A model generated the notes under the pieces. It did no database searches, was not told where the DNA came from, and was given only the letters and a program-made list of their open reading frames with translations. Positions 10,610 through 20,764 of a DNA stretch of 64,000 bases are shown piece by piece; the first letter of the stretch is position 1; every line of letters begins with the position of its first letter. A program made the translations under genes and the position numbers. Source of the DNA: Artemia franciscana. Taxonomy: Eukaryota; Arthropoda; Branchiopoda; Anostraca; Artemiidae. The stretch covers positions 47,194,185 to 47,258,184 of the forward strand of contig NC_088867.1 of NCBI RefSeq assembly GCF_032884065.1, given 5' to 3'.

Positions 10610-12035
10610 AACAAGAGCTAAGAGTTCATATGGCACTTGTGACGAGGCAAGAAGAGCTAAGAGCCAAGAACTTTAACAAAATTCTAAGAATGAATAGATT
10701 GATTTAGAAGGAAAATCAGAGGCTTAATGCAGATCGGGATTTAAAATAAGAGCTCTGAGTCACGATGTCCTTATAAATATCATAATTCATTAAGATCCGA
10801 TCACCCAGTCGTAAGTTATAAATACCTCATTTTTTTCTAGCTTTTCCTCTCCCTTTAGCCCCCCAGATGGTCGAGTCTGGGAAAACGACTTTATCAAGTC
10901 AATTTGTGCAGCTCCCTGACACGCCTACCAAGTTTCATCGTCTTAGCACGTCCAGAAGCACCAAACTCGCCAAAGCACTGAACCCCTCCCCCCAACTCCT
11001 CCGAAGAGAGCGAATCCAGTACGATTACGGCAATCACGTATCTTTGCTTATTCTATCCACCAAACTTCATCCCGATTCCTCCACTATAAGCGTTTTCCAA
11101 GATTTCCGATTTCCCCCTCCAACTCCCCCCAATGTCAACAGATCTGGTCGGGATTTGAAATAAGAGCTCTGAGACATGAATTCCTTCTAAATATCAGATT
11201 TCATTAAGATCCGATCATCCATTCAAAAATACCTCAATTTTTCTAATTCTTCCAAATTAACACCCCCCAGCTCCTCCAAAGAGAACGGATCCGTTCCAAT
11301 TATGTCAATCAAGTATCTAGAATTTGTGCTTATTCTTCCCATCAAGTTTCATCCCGATCTCTCCACTATAAGCGTTTTCCAAGATTTCTGTTTCCCTCCT
11401 CCAACCCCCTATGTCCCCGGATCCAATTCGAGCCGAAAATGGAGCATCTGAGACACAAGATCCTTCTATATATCAGGTTTCATTAAGATCCGATCACCTA
11501 TTCGTAAGATAAAAATACCCAATTTTCACATTTTCTAAGAATTCCGGTTTCCCCCTCCAACTCCACCCAATGTCACACAATCTGGTCGGAATTTAAAATA
11601 AGAGTTTTAGTTCACAAGATCCTTCTAAATATCAAATTCCATTAAGATCTGGTCACCCGTTCATAAGCTACAAATGCCTCATTTTTCCGAATAACCCCCC
11701 CCCCCCCACAACTCCACCAAAGAGAGCGAATCCGGTCTGGTTATGTTAATCATATCTTAGACTTATTTTTATTCTTCCCATCCAGTTTCATCCTGATCTC
11801 TCCGCTTTAAGTATTTTCTAACATTTCCGGTTCCGCCCCCAATGACGCTGGATCCGGTTGAGATTTAATAAAAAAGGATCTGAGTTACGAGGTCCTTCTA
11901 AATATGAAGTTTCATGAAGATCCGATCACTCCTTCGTAAGTTAAAAATACGTCATTTTTTCTGATTTTTCAGAATTAAAAATAGACTGGATCCGTTCCAA
12001 TTATGTCAATCACGTATCTAAGACTTCTGCTTATT
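10610..12035 (-). mobile_element. Internally repeated element F, copy 1 (truncated)
   Basis: One end carries AAGAGCTAAGAG direct motifs around CATATGGCACTTGTGACGAG, matching in reverse the right end of the copy at 17771-19502. Inside are repeated blocks with landmarks GCTTATTCTTCCCA, GTTTCATC, TAAGCGTTTTCCAAGATTTC, AAGAGCTCTGAGACA, CCTTCTAAATATCA and TTAAGATCCGATCACC. They recur at about 10796, 11206, 11484, 11643 and 11918, giving full units of about 280-290 bp plus a shortened one. The hairpin end seen in copies 2 and 3 is missing. A 98-codon open frame at 10867-11163 lies in the repeat and is not conserved between units. Confidence 0.75.
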
Positions 12036-12043
12036 TTTAAGTA

Positions 12044-12196
12044 AGACAGTTCAAATAATTCAAAATAGGGATGAAACCTTTTAATTGACAGTGAACAAAT
12101 ATAAAATTTTGTAACTGCATATTTCGAACACATATACAGTGTTCATCAAATTTATATCTGTTCACTCTCGATTAAAAGGTTTCATCCCTATTTTGA
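12044..12196 (+). mobile_element. Short palindromic element (foldback)
   Basis: Two arms of about 55 bp in opposite orientation. The left holds AAAATAGGGATGAAACCTTT and AGTGAACAAATATAAA; the right is its complement with TGTTCACT and AAAGGTTTCATCCCTATTTT. The loop is about 45 bp. The left arm has an 8-9 bp internal insertion. Such a transcript would fold into a long hairpin. Likely a MITE, or the terminal part of a larger element. 12197-12729 shows no other feature I can name. Confidence 0.7.
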
Positions 12197-12729
12197 ACTG
12201 TTGTACTTTCGTCACGGAAAGGCAGTGTGGTAGCAAAATTTAGGGACCAAACCCCCTAAGATCCAATATATATCCCAAAAAAGTAGAACCAGGACGTTTA
12301 TTCTCACTTTCCATCAATCCTGATTAGGATTAAGCAACCTCTTCAGGTATATATCCTGACGAGAGGGATTCAAGGACCCCTCCAATCGCCATAGAGATCG
12401 GGTCAGGTTTGTATAATCAAAAGGCATTGTCAGTACACTAACTTTTAGTTCCCGTCTATGTTGCCAACACAGTACAATTGTACCATTTTTGGTAAAATTA
12501 GGAGGCCCTCGTACTATGTGGTACATTTGGAAAATTTTTGGCACAATAAACATTTCCCTGTACATTTTGGTTTTACTTACTCCTTTCTTAGTCAGATATC
12601 TGTTCAAGTCTTAGTTTATTGAACATTTTCTTCGTGCTACGGGAAACTTTTAATATGCTGTTCAGATAGTAGCCTACAAATTATCCTCTTACGGTAAAAT
12701 TAGATGATTGACTACGTCATTATTTCAAA

Positions 12730-15128
12730 ACACTGGAGATCATTGGTGAAGAACTGCAGAACTTACAGATCAGCAGAGCTTGGAAACGCAGACCGTAAGC
12801 TTGTGTGCGCCGATCTTCGGCTTCGCCTCCATGCACAATGATCGAAAAGAAAACCCGTCGCTGCAGATATTGGGAAACTAAAGGAACCAGATACTCGCCA
12901 GAAGTACAGTATCGAGATATTGAATCGCTTCGAGGCCCTTGGCTCACTTAATAGCAGCGAAGATCTCTGGAAGCATTTTAAATTGCAGACGAGTGAAGCA
13001 GCACAACTAGTGCTTGGCAAGAGGAATTATCCAAAGAAATCGTGGCTAACTAAGGAAACACTGCAAGTCATAGAGCAAAGATGGAAGGCAAGACTTCTTG
13101 GGGACATGACCACATATCGGAGGCTCAATGGAGTGCGGAACAGACTCATTCACCGGGATAGAACCCAGTTTGTTGTAAGGAAAGCCGATGAAATTGAGCT
13201 AGCTGCAAAAAAGAAAGACAGGGGCATTCTATTCAAGCATCTCCGAGACCTCACTGAAAATAAAACTCCCACCATGGGTCCCGTCCTGTCCAGGGATGGT
13301 GCACTTCTCTCTGACGAAGGTTCTTATCTTGAGCGGTGGAAGGACCACTTCTGTTCGCTCCTCAACAATACTAGTCCGTCTGCGCCTCCTAATGATAGTC
13401 CCAGTCAACCTTGCAGTCAAAGACCTGGAACAGATGTTCCTCGACCTCACTGAAAATAAAACTCCCACCATGGGTCCCGTCCTGTCCAGGGATGGTGCAC
13501 TTCTCTCTGACGAAGGTTCTTATCTTGAGCGGTGGAAGGACCACTTCTGTTCGCTCCTCAACAATACTAGTCCGTCTGCGCCTCCTAATGATAGTCCCAG
13601 TCAACCTTGCAGTCAAAGACCTGGAACAGGTGTTCCTCCAGATGAGCCTTTCAGCCCCTCAGAAATTGGACATGCAGTAAAAAGACTCAAGAACAATAAA
13701 GCTGCGGGTATCTGTGGCTTAAACTCAGAGCTGCTAAACTATGGAGGTCCTGCAATGCTCCTGTTTCTACACACCCTGTTCTCTGCAATCTGGCAAACAG
13801 AGATAATCAGGGTGTCATCATCCCCTTATGGAAGAGAAAAGGCTCAAGAAGCGACTGCTCCAACTACCGGGGAATAACCCTACTGTCAGTCCCTGGCAAA
13901 CTGTTTTTAATGGTCCTGCTGGATGGATGTTGGAGCATCATTTGAAAAATCCGGCGACCGGAGCAAGCTGGTTTTATGTCGGATCGTTCAACCCGAGCAG
14001 ATTTTCACGATTCGACAAATAGTAGAGAAGACCATAGAGTTCCGATGAAAAGCATTTATTGCCTTCGTTGACTTCCGTGCTGCATTTGACTCAGTCGATC
14101 GAAAAGCTCTTTGGCGGATCCTAGAGTTGACTGGCCTACCCAAGAAATATTGCACACTTCTCAAGGCGCTGCACCATGGGACGGAAAGCTGTGTACAAGT
14201 AAATGGTCGGCGCAGCCCGTTCTTTCAAATCACGACAGGGGTGCGCCAAGGATGTGCAGTGGCCCCAGAGCTCTTCAATGTCATCATAGATTACGTTATG
14301 ACAAAAACCACTTCACGTCTCAGCTTTGGGCTCAAATTCGGAGATCATACCATCACAGATTTTGCCGATGACTTGGCCATTCTGGCGGACTCCATGGAGC
14401 AGCTGGAACAAAACTAAAATTATGCCCATAGACCCGTCTTTTCCAGCTGTTAACTCTCAAGTTAGCCTGGACAGCACCACTAGCATCGAGGTTGTTAAAG
14501 ACTTCACCTACCTGGGCTCCGTAATTTCTTCAAATGGCTCACTTCTCCCCAAGCTGCAGGCAAGATTATCTAAAGCGTCTTCTGTCATGGGTAGACTGAA
14601 TCGTCACCTCTGGCAAAAACGAAATATCAGTCGCACGACGAAACTGCGGATCTTCAACGCTCTAGTCGGTTCTGTGATGCTTTACGGAGCAAAGACATGG
14701 CAAGCATCAGCTGCAACCCTCAAGAAAATAGACGTATTTCATGCAAAGAGCCTGAGGAGGATTGAGGGCCTACGATGGTCTGACTTCGTCAGCAATGAAA
14801 AGCTTCTACAGCTCACAAAGCAGTCTTGGCTTTCAACTCAAGCAGCCGAGCGAACCTTACGATGGTTCGGGCATCTGCTTCGAATGCCACCACATCTACC
14901 CGCAAAGATGATCTATGACTTCGACCCTATCAAAGTTGGTTGGAAGCGACCTCGAGGCCGACCGAAGAAACGTTGGTCCGACAGCCTGTCCGAGTTCTTG
15001 GCGATGGCAAACATCAGACAGGGCGAAGAGCAAATACTCGCCATGGACCAAAGTGGGTGGAGGAGGCAGACGTCACTCTCTACGCCAAGCAGTGCCCGGC
15101 AGGAGACTTAAGTCAAGTAAGTCAAGGT
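12730..15128 (+). mobile_element. RTE-like LINE, 5'-truncated ORF2
   Basis: Begins inside the endonuclease domain (HWRSLVKNCRTYR then DRKLVCADLRLRL). It then has a linker (FEALGSLNSSEDLWKHF, SWLTKETLQVIEQRWKAR) and the reverse transcriptase: NNKAAGICGLNSELL, SNYRGITLLSVPGKLF, motif A FVDFRAAFDSVDR, motif B GVRQGCAVAPELFN and motif C FADDLAIL. The C-terminal part follows (DFTYLGSVIS, LRRIEGLRW, LRWFGHLLRMP, RPRGRPKKRW). It ends near short AAGTCAAG tail repeats at 15110-15128, as expected for a 3' LINE end. Damage includes a frame change near 12.84 kb, a 196-bp tandem duplication, frame breaks around 13.9-14.05 kb, and loss of the residues after motif C with a stop at about 14415. The clade call (RTE) rests on C-terminal motifs and is moderate. 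Confidence 0.9.
13247..13638 (+). repeat. 196-bp tandem duplication inside the LINE
   Basis: 13247-13442 is repeated at 13443-13638 with one base difference that I can see, near the end of the unit. Each unit encodes the stretch beginning DLTENKTPTMGPVLSRDG. Since 196 is not a multiple of three, the duplication shifts the frame. It must be much younger than the other lesions of the LINE, or be an assembly artefact. Confidence 0.92.
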
Positions 15129-15585
15129 AAAATTACGATAAAGCTATATTATCTCTAAGAAATTTAATTATGAAGATAGAAGAAAGGTCTGTGTTGATGC
15201 CATTCATTTCGGAAAAAATTAATTACAGCATAAAATATGTTTTGTTGCACAAACAGCCAAAATTCAGACAAAGCTTATAAAATTAAGGGCGAGTCTGAAC
15301 ATTAGGTACCCAGCTCCAACTCCTCTCCATCAATTCATGGGTGCACAGTGGTGAAATAGCTTGCCATTTCTTATACATTGAGTGATTTAAGGCACTTAAC
15401 TCTTTTAATAGTTACTACCCCGCCCTGCGGATTTGACCCCTACCTTGTGCATTAAAGGTCCATTTGTAATAGCAATCATTCTATAAATTAGTAGAGCTCT
15501 CTTAGAGTTAACTAGGAAAACATTTTGCCTAACTTCTCATATATGTAATTATTCAAGCAAAGTCGTTAGACCTGACAAGAAGAAA

Positions 15586-15849
15586 TTGGAGGATAAATCA
15601 TGGTTTATTAGAACTAGTACCATAGAAACAGGAAAATACGTTTCTAATGGACCTTATTGTCATTATCTCAGTAAAGATGGCTTGTTCCTAGACAACATGC
15701 CCCCAAAAAATTTCTATTATTGCGACCGGAAATTGTTTGCAAAAAGACATGTACGTGCCTATGATTCATTGCTAAGTAAAACCACTAGCGATACAACGCC
15801 AATTGCCAGAACTATTATGCTAATGATTTTGCATACATATATTTTGTAA
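15586..15849 (+). CDS. Unrecognised open frame, 87 codons
   Basis: Open frame MEDKSWFIRTSTIETG..., continuing upstream in frame to about VRPDKKKLEDKSW. Composition is protein-like (Tyr, Cys, His and charged residues such as NFYYCDRKLFAKRHVR), unlike the AT-rich surroundings. No domain is recognised, and no clear splice sites or start context support it. It may be an exon, a fragment of a mobile element, or chance. Confidence 0.2.
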   Translation: MEDKSWFIRTSTIETGKYVSNGPYCHYLSKDGLFLDNMPPKNFYYCDRKLFAKRHVRAYDSLLSKTTSDTTPIARTIMLMILHTYIL

Positions 15850-16147
15850 ATTACAACAGCTTCGCTTTGAGAATATTCAAATACCAAATTTCCAACTGAT
15901 ATGATACTTTACTTCACTTATACTCATCTTTATTTTAATTTAGCACTCTACTTTGACAAACTTCTTGCTTGGATTTTTTTTTAATTTAATGTACATAAAA
16001 GGTGGAAAAAGAGGAAGAAATATGTAAAATGAATTGTAGGCAAAAACTGGGTTTACTTTCCTTTTCTCTGATAATATATCCCCAAATGAGCCAAACCCTC
16101 TGAAATCGATTCCATAATTTACATGCACCGAGCTTGGATACTGTTCT

Positions 16148-16345
16148 GATCAAGTTTATCAAGTTGATCATATTTCTGATCAAGTTTATCATATTTCTGA
16201 TCAAGTTTATCAAGTTGATCATATTTCTGATCAAGTTGATCAAGTTTATCATATTTCTGATCAAGTTTATCATATTTCTGATCAAGTTATCAAGTTTATC
16301 ATATTTCTGATCAAGTTTATCAAGTTGATCAAGTTATACTGTTCT
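16148..16345 (+). repeat. Short tandem array based on TGATCAAGTTTATCA
   Basis: About ten irregular copies of units mixing TGATCAAGTTTATCA, TGATCAAGTTGATC and ATATTTC. Each unit contains the palindrome TGATCA. Minisatellite; no spacer/repeat regularity as in CRISPR. On the minus strand it produces an IRNMINLIRNMINL repeat frame, which is an artefact. Confidence 0.9.
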
Positions 16346-17770
16346 GTAATTTGATCAAGTTTATTTACCAGAGCGAGTAAAGGCTCAGATGCTTTCTTGG
16401 TATTCAACCTCATTAGTCCAAGAAATCGCTTTGTTTAAAGTAATCATATTTTATGCAATATATCTCTACAACAAATAGCTTTTTTAAAGCAATAAAACAA
16501 AACACAGAAACATTAGTTTCTGTTTCAACTTCTTCCTTTCAATCTACTTATTGGTAAGCCATCTAGATTCTTCAATCTTTTGCTTTTAGCGTAGGTATCA
16601 CTCCTGACGCACTTTATAAAACAGTCACACACGACTACAGTGTCACCATTACATTAACAGGGAGGTTTCTGAAATACTATTCTACACTATTGTACTGACC
16701 TTATTCTTTTACGGTAAGCTTAAATGATGATAGTGATGTAAAATGAGGTAAAATCTTTCGTTTAGCTTTTTGGTCTGTGATGTTTTACCCTTTTCTGTGT
16801 GCTCACGCTATATTGCTCAATTGCAACTTAAATATCCATGAAGATCAGCGTTCTTACGTAATTTATGAAACTGTAAGCACTTTAGGATTCTAAAGATAAT
16901 TTTTATTTCCAAATAAAGCTATTAAGTCGATTAAATAAAGTTATTTAATGGATTTGTAAGACTTGCAAATTTTGGACTGCATGTTCATCATTTAAGTGTG
17001 CAATGGAACATATTTCAAATAATTATGGTAGTTATTTCAAGATGGAGCTTCAATCACTTTTCAAGTTGATGAGGTTCAGTATTCTGTTTAGCTAAACATA
17101 ATAAAGCCTATCATATAGAATTTTGTTTCATAAATAATTTTGTTCTTTCAGCCTAAACCTAACACAAGTCCAAAGTCTTGCTCAAATAACTTAATCGAAA
17201 ATCAAGGGTTCCAAATTCTTCACTGTATCTTAGCTGTGAAAATAATGAACAAAACAAACAAGAAAGACCTATCACGCACAGCTTCACCGAAAACCAGGTT
17301 AAATTAGACAAACCACAAGATGAGATTTTAGACAGGTTTACAAAGAGATAAAAGTGGATGGAAGCAGGATTTTGGAGCAAACAATTTTCTTAAGTTTGCT
17401 AGTAAAACAGGATGAGACCCAATCAGGTTGGCCCCTACTACCCAAAGAGTATACCTTATTTTATTAGTGGCTTTATTCCAAAAGGAAAGTCAGAATGAAG
17501 GCAAAGGCCATTTAGGCAATGCGGAAGAAAAGAAAATACTTCATTTCTCCTGCATTAAAGTTTATCCTCCATTTACACATAGAAGCACAATTACATCCCA
17601 AGAAAGATTTTTTGCACTCTTAATGCAACTTTTAATGATCAATCCAATTATGGAATAATTATTTTTCAATTGCCCACAGCTTTGGTGCAATAAACTTAAA
17701 AGTTTATTTGCACTGAAAGCTGCATGTTTTTTTTTTAAATTACTTTAATTATTTTTCCAATTCAGTTTTT
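16346..17770. other. Non-coding, nothing recognised
   Basis: AT-rich. Short frames at 17159-17380 (-) and 17428-17658 (+) have no recognisable motif. Confidence 0.35.
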
Positions 17771-19502
17771 ATGGCACTTGGTATTTATCAAGTGACATAT
17801 AGCAATCGCAAATTCTGTCGGTCTGTCCCGGTTTTGCTAGTTTGGGAACTTCCAGATAAGCTAGGACGATGAAATTTGGCAGGCGTATCAGGGACCAAAC
17901 CAGATCAAATTAAAAATAGTCTTTTCCCCGATTCGACCACCTAGGAGGGGAGTGGGGGGGACGGTTAATTCGGAAAAATTAGAAAAAATGAAATATTTTT
18001 AACTTACGAACGGGTAATCAGATCTTAATGAAATTTGGTATTCAGAAGGATATCCTGTCTCAGAACTTCTATTTTAAATCCCAACCGGATCCGATGACAT
18101 TGGGGGGGGTTGAAGGGGGAAACCTGAAATCTTGGAAAACGCTGAGAGTGGAGGGATCGGGATGAAACTTGGTGGCAAAAACAAGCGCAAGTCCTAGATA
18201 AGTGATTGACATAAACTGAAATGATCCGAACTCTTTGGGGGAGGTGGGGGGAGGGGTTAATTTAGAAAAATTAGAAAAGAGGTATTTTTTTATCTTACGA
18301 ACGGGTGATTTTATCTTAATCAAATTTAAAATTTAGACGGACCTCGTGTCTCAGAGCTCTTATTTTAAATCCTGACCAGATCCGGTGACACTGGGGGGAA
18401 TTGGAGGAGGAAACTGGAGATCTTGGAAAACGCTTAAAGTGGAGAGATCGTGATGATACTTGGTAGAAAGAATAAGCACAGGTCCTAGATACGTGATTAA
18501 CACGACCAGACCAGAATGGCTCTCTTTGCGGGAGTAAGAGGGGGGGGGGGCTAATTCGGAAAAATTAGAAAAATTAAGTATTTTTAACTTACGAACAGGT
18601 GACCAGATCTTACTGAAATTTGATATTTAGAAGGAGCCCTTATTTTAAATACCGACCGTGTCCGGTGACGTTGGGGGGAGTTGGAGGGGGAAACCGGAAA
18701 TCTTGGAAAACGTTTAGAGTGAAGAGATCGGGATGAAACTTGGTGGGAAGAATAAGCACATGTCCTAGATACGTTATTGACATAATTGGACCGGATCCAC
18801 TCTCTTTGGGGGAGTTGGAGGGGATTTACTAGTTTGGGCACTTCCAGATAAGCTAGGACGATGAAAGTTGGCAGGCGTATCAGCGACCAGACTAGATTAA
18901 ATTAGAAATAGTCTCTTCTTCGATTCGAACATCTGGGGGGGGGGGGAGCGAACAAGATAGTTGAGAAAAATTTTATTTGTCGATAAAAAAAAATGATTGT
19001 TCTTCTTAAGTATGGCTCGTGGTCTTGGGGTATGATTCTTGATTAGGGTACAAGAGGTCTCAGGTTCGAATCTTGGACCACCCCAATTTTTACATGAAGA
19101 AGATCCGAAACTAGATACGTAATCAATATAACAATCGCTAAAAGTTGGCAGGCATATTAGGGACCCGACCAGATTAAATTAGAAATAGTCGCTTCCCCGC
19201 CTTGACCATCTGGGGGGAGTGGAAGGACGATTAATTCGGATACAATAGAAAAAATCAGGTATTTTTAACTTACAAAAGGGTTATCGGATCTTAATGAAAT
19301 TTGATATTTAGAAGCACCTCGTGTCTCAGAGCTCTTATTTTAAATCCCGACTGGATCCGGTGACGTTGGGGTAGTTTAAGGGGGAAACCAGAAATCTTGG
19401 AAAACGCTTAGAGTGGAAAGATTGTAATCGAACTTAGTGGGAAGAGGCTCTTGGCTCTTCCGACCTCGTCACAGGTGCCATATGAGCTCTTGGCTCTTGT
19501 TA
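17771..19502 (+). mobile_element. Internally repeated element F, copy 2 (both ends present)
   Basis: The left end is a small hairpin-forming sequence, ATGGCACTTGG TATTTAT CAAGTGACAT, followed by AGCAATCGCAAATTCTGTCG and a block with CTTCCAGATAAGCTAGGACG. Inside are units of about 290-295 bp, spaced by the motif ACGAAC.GGT.A..(A/G)ATCTTA at about 18004, 18298 and 18593, with another at about 19270. The start block recurs at 18835-18930. The right end carries AGGCTCTTGGCTCTTCCGACC and CAGGTGCCATATGAGCTCTTGG. No coding content. Structure (hairpin near an end, internal tandem repeats, no TIR) would suit a non-autonomous Helitron-like element, but that is inference. Confidence 0.75.
19014..19084 (+). 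tRNA. tRNA-Pro(AGG)-like sequence, probably a pseudogene or SINE head
   Basis: The 71 bases resemble eukaryotic tRNA-Pro. They show GGCTCGT at the 5' end, an A-box-like GGTCTTGGGGTATGATT, an anticodon arm CTTGA-TTAGGGT-ACAAG with AGG in the anticodon position, a T arm with GGTTCGAAT, and a T-run afterwards. One base is missing next to the D arm compared with canonical tRNA-Pro. The acceptor stem has two mismatches (GGCTCGT against ACCACCC). It sits inside element F copy 2, which argues for a retro-inserted or captured tRNA rather than a working gene. Confidence 0.6.
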
Positions 19503-20759
19503 CGTTTGAAATGATATTGCTATTTTAACTTTTTCACTACGGTACTTCATTTTAACACGTGGAGGTCAAATTGAGGGATTTGACCTTAAATTAGTGATGG
19601 TGACAACTTCATGACCTATATAATTGCTATGCTTGTGAAGCAAAGCATCCCAGTCCACAATGTGAGCCAGTTCTTTGCTTCAATTATATTCTTTTGTAAA
19701 ATCCACTCTTTTGCAAAACAGGTTTATTTTTGTTTCCCAGTGTAACTAGGATTGATGCTTGTACTCTGTAGCCTTCGGCTCATTTGCATGATAAATTAAA
19801 AAAAAAAAGTTAGGAAAATTTAGTGATGCTGTTTTTATTTTGAAACTGAAAAAAAAATTGTTTTCTGTAGCATATGCACTGTTTCACAAAAATTTTTCAA
19901 ATTTTTTTTAAAAGCAAGACTCCACAGGGACAAAACAGAAAGACTCCACAAGGCCCCAAAGACTGCAAACCTTTTGATCGTTGGGCAATTTTCTTCTTCA
20001 ATGCATTTTGTCTATTTAAACCTACTTTTATGCTATACATGTAAATGATCAACAGAGTGTTAAATACCCCATCATCAAGCCTTAGAATTTCTATCATAAC
20101 AATAAAAGGGCATATTATCATGCAATTTATAGCTACTCAACATGTCTGTGGAACACAACCACTATTTTCTTCTGTCAAAAATATAAGCTGGTTTCCTAAT
20201 CCTGTTTGGCTAATAGTTTATACATATAATAAAATAAGAACATTGTGAAAATTCCAATAAATTTGTGGCAAAAATTCCCTATTCTTTTAGGTTCTATCCA
20301 ACTAGAATAGTTTAAAATCTGGGCAATAAAGCACATTTTAATAGATTTTTTAATCCCCCTGCTCTTGGAAACATCGTCCAATGCCCCACCTCCTCTAAAA
20401 TTGTGGCTTTGAGCATGTATGAAAAACAAAACTAATATCCATGCTGATGCTTTCAATAATTCAGCTCATCAAGACTAGCTTAAAAAAGCAAGGTGAACTG
20501 CATGGGATGCTCTTGCTCACCTGAACACTGATCCAGTATCTACAAGTTTACCTTGATTGGCAGATGTTGTAATTTAAGGTGATATACCACAAAAAAAAAT
20601 GAGGAACAATGAAACAAGAAAAGATAATTGCTTTGGAGATTTTACAATTCAGCAAAGATAGATTATTAAGATAACTCAAATTTTTTTACTTCTATCTATT
20701 TCATTTATGTTAAAAAAAAGCCACTTCTAAAATATGCAGATATCTTTGCAGTATCTGGA
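19503..20759. other. Non-coding stretch
   Basis: AT-rich with A-runs. Small open frames at 19897-20456 on both strands show no domain. Nothing recognised. Confidence 0.35.
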
Positions 20760-20764
20760 TTATC

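Noticed and set aside
10867-11163. 98-codon frame in element F (also 32634-32900 and 33053-33313)
   Set aside because: Lies in the internal repeat and is not conserved in frame between units or copies.
16148-16345. Possible CRISPR-like array
   Set aside because: Units are short, irregular and without unique spacers; a minisatellite in a eukaryotic genome.
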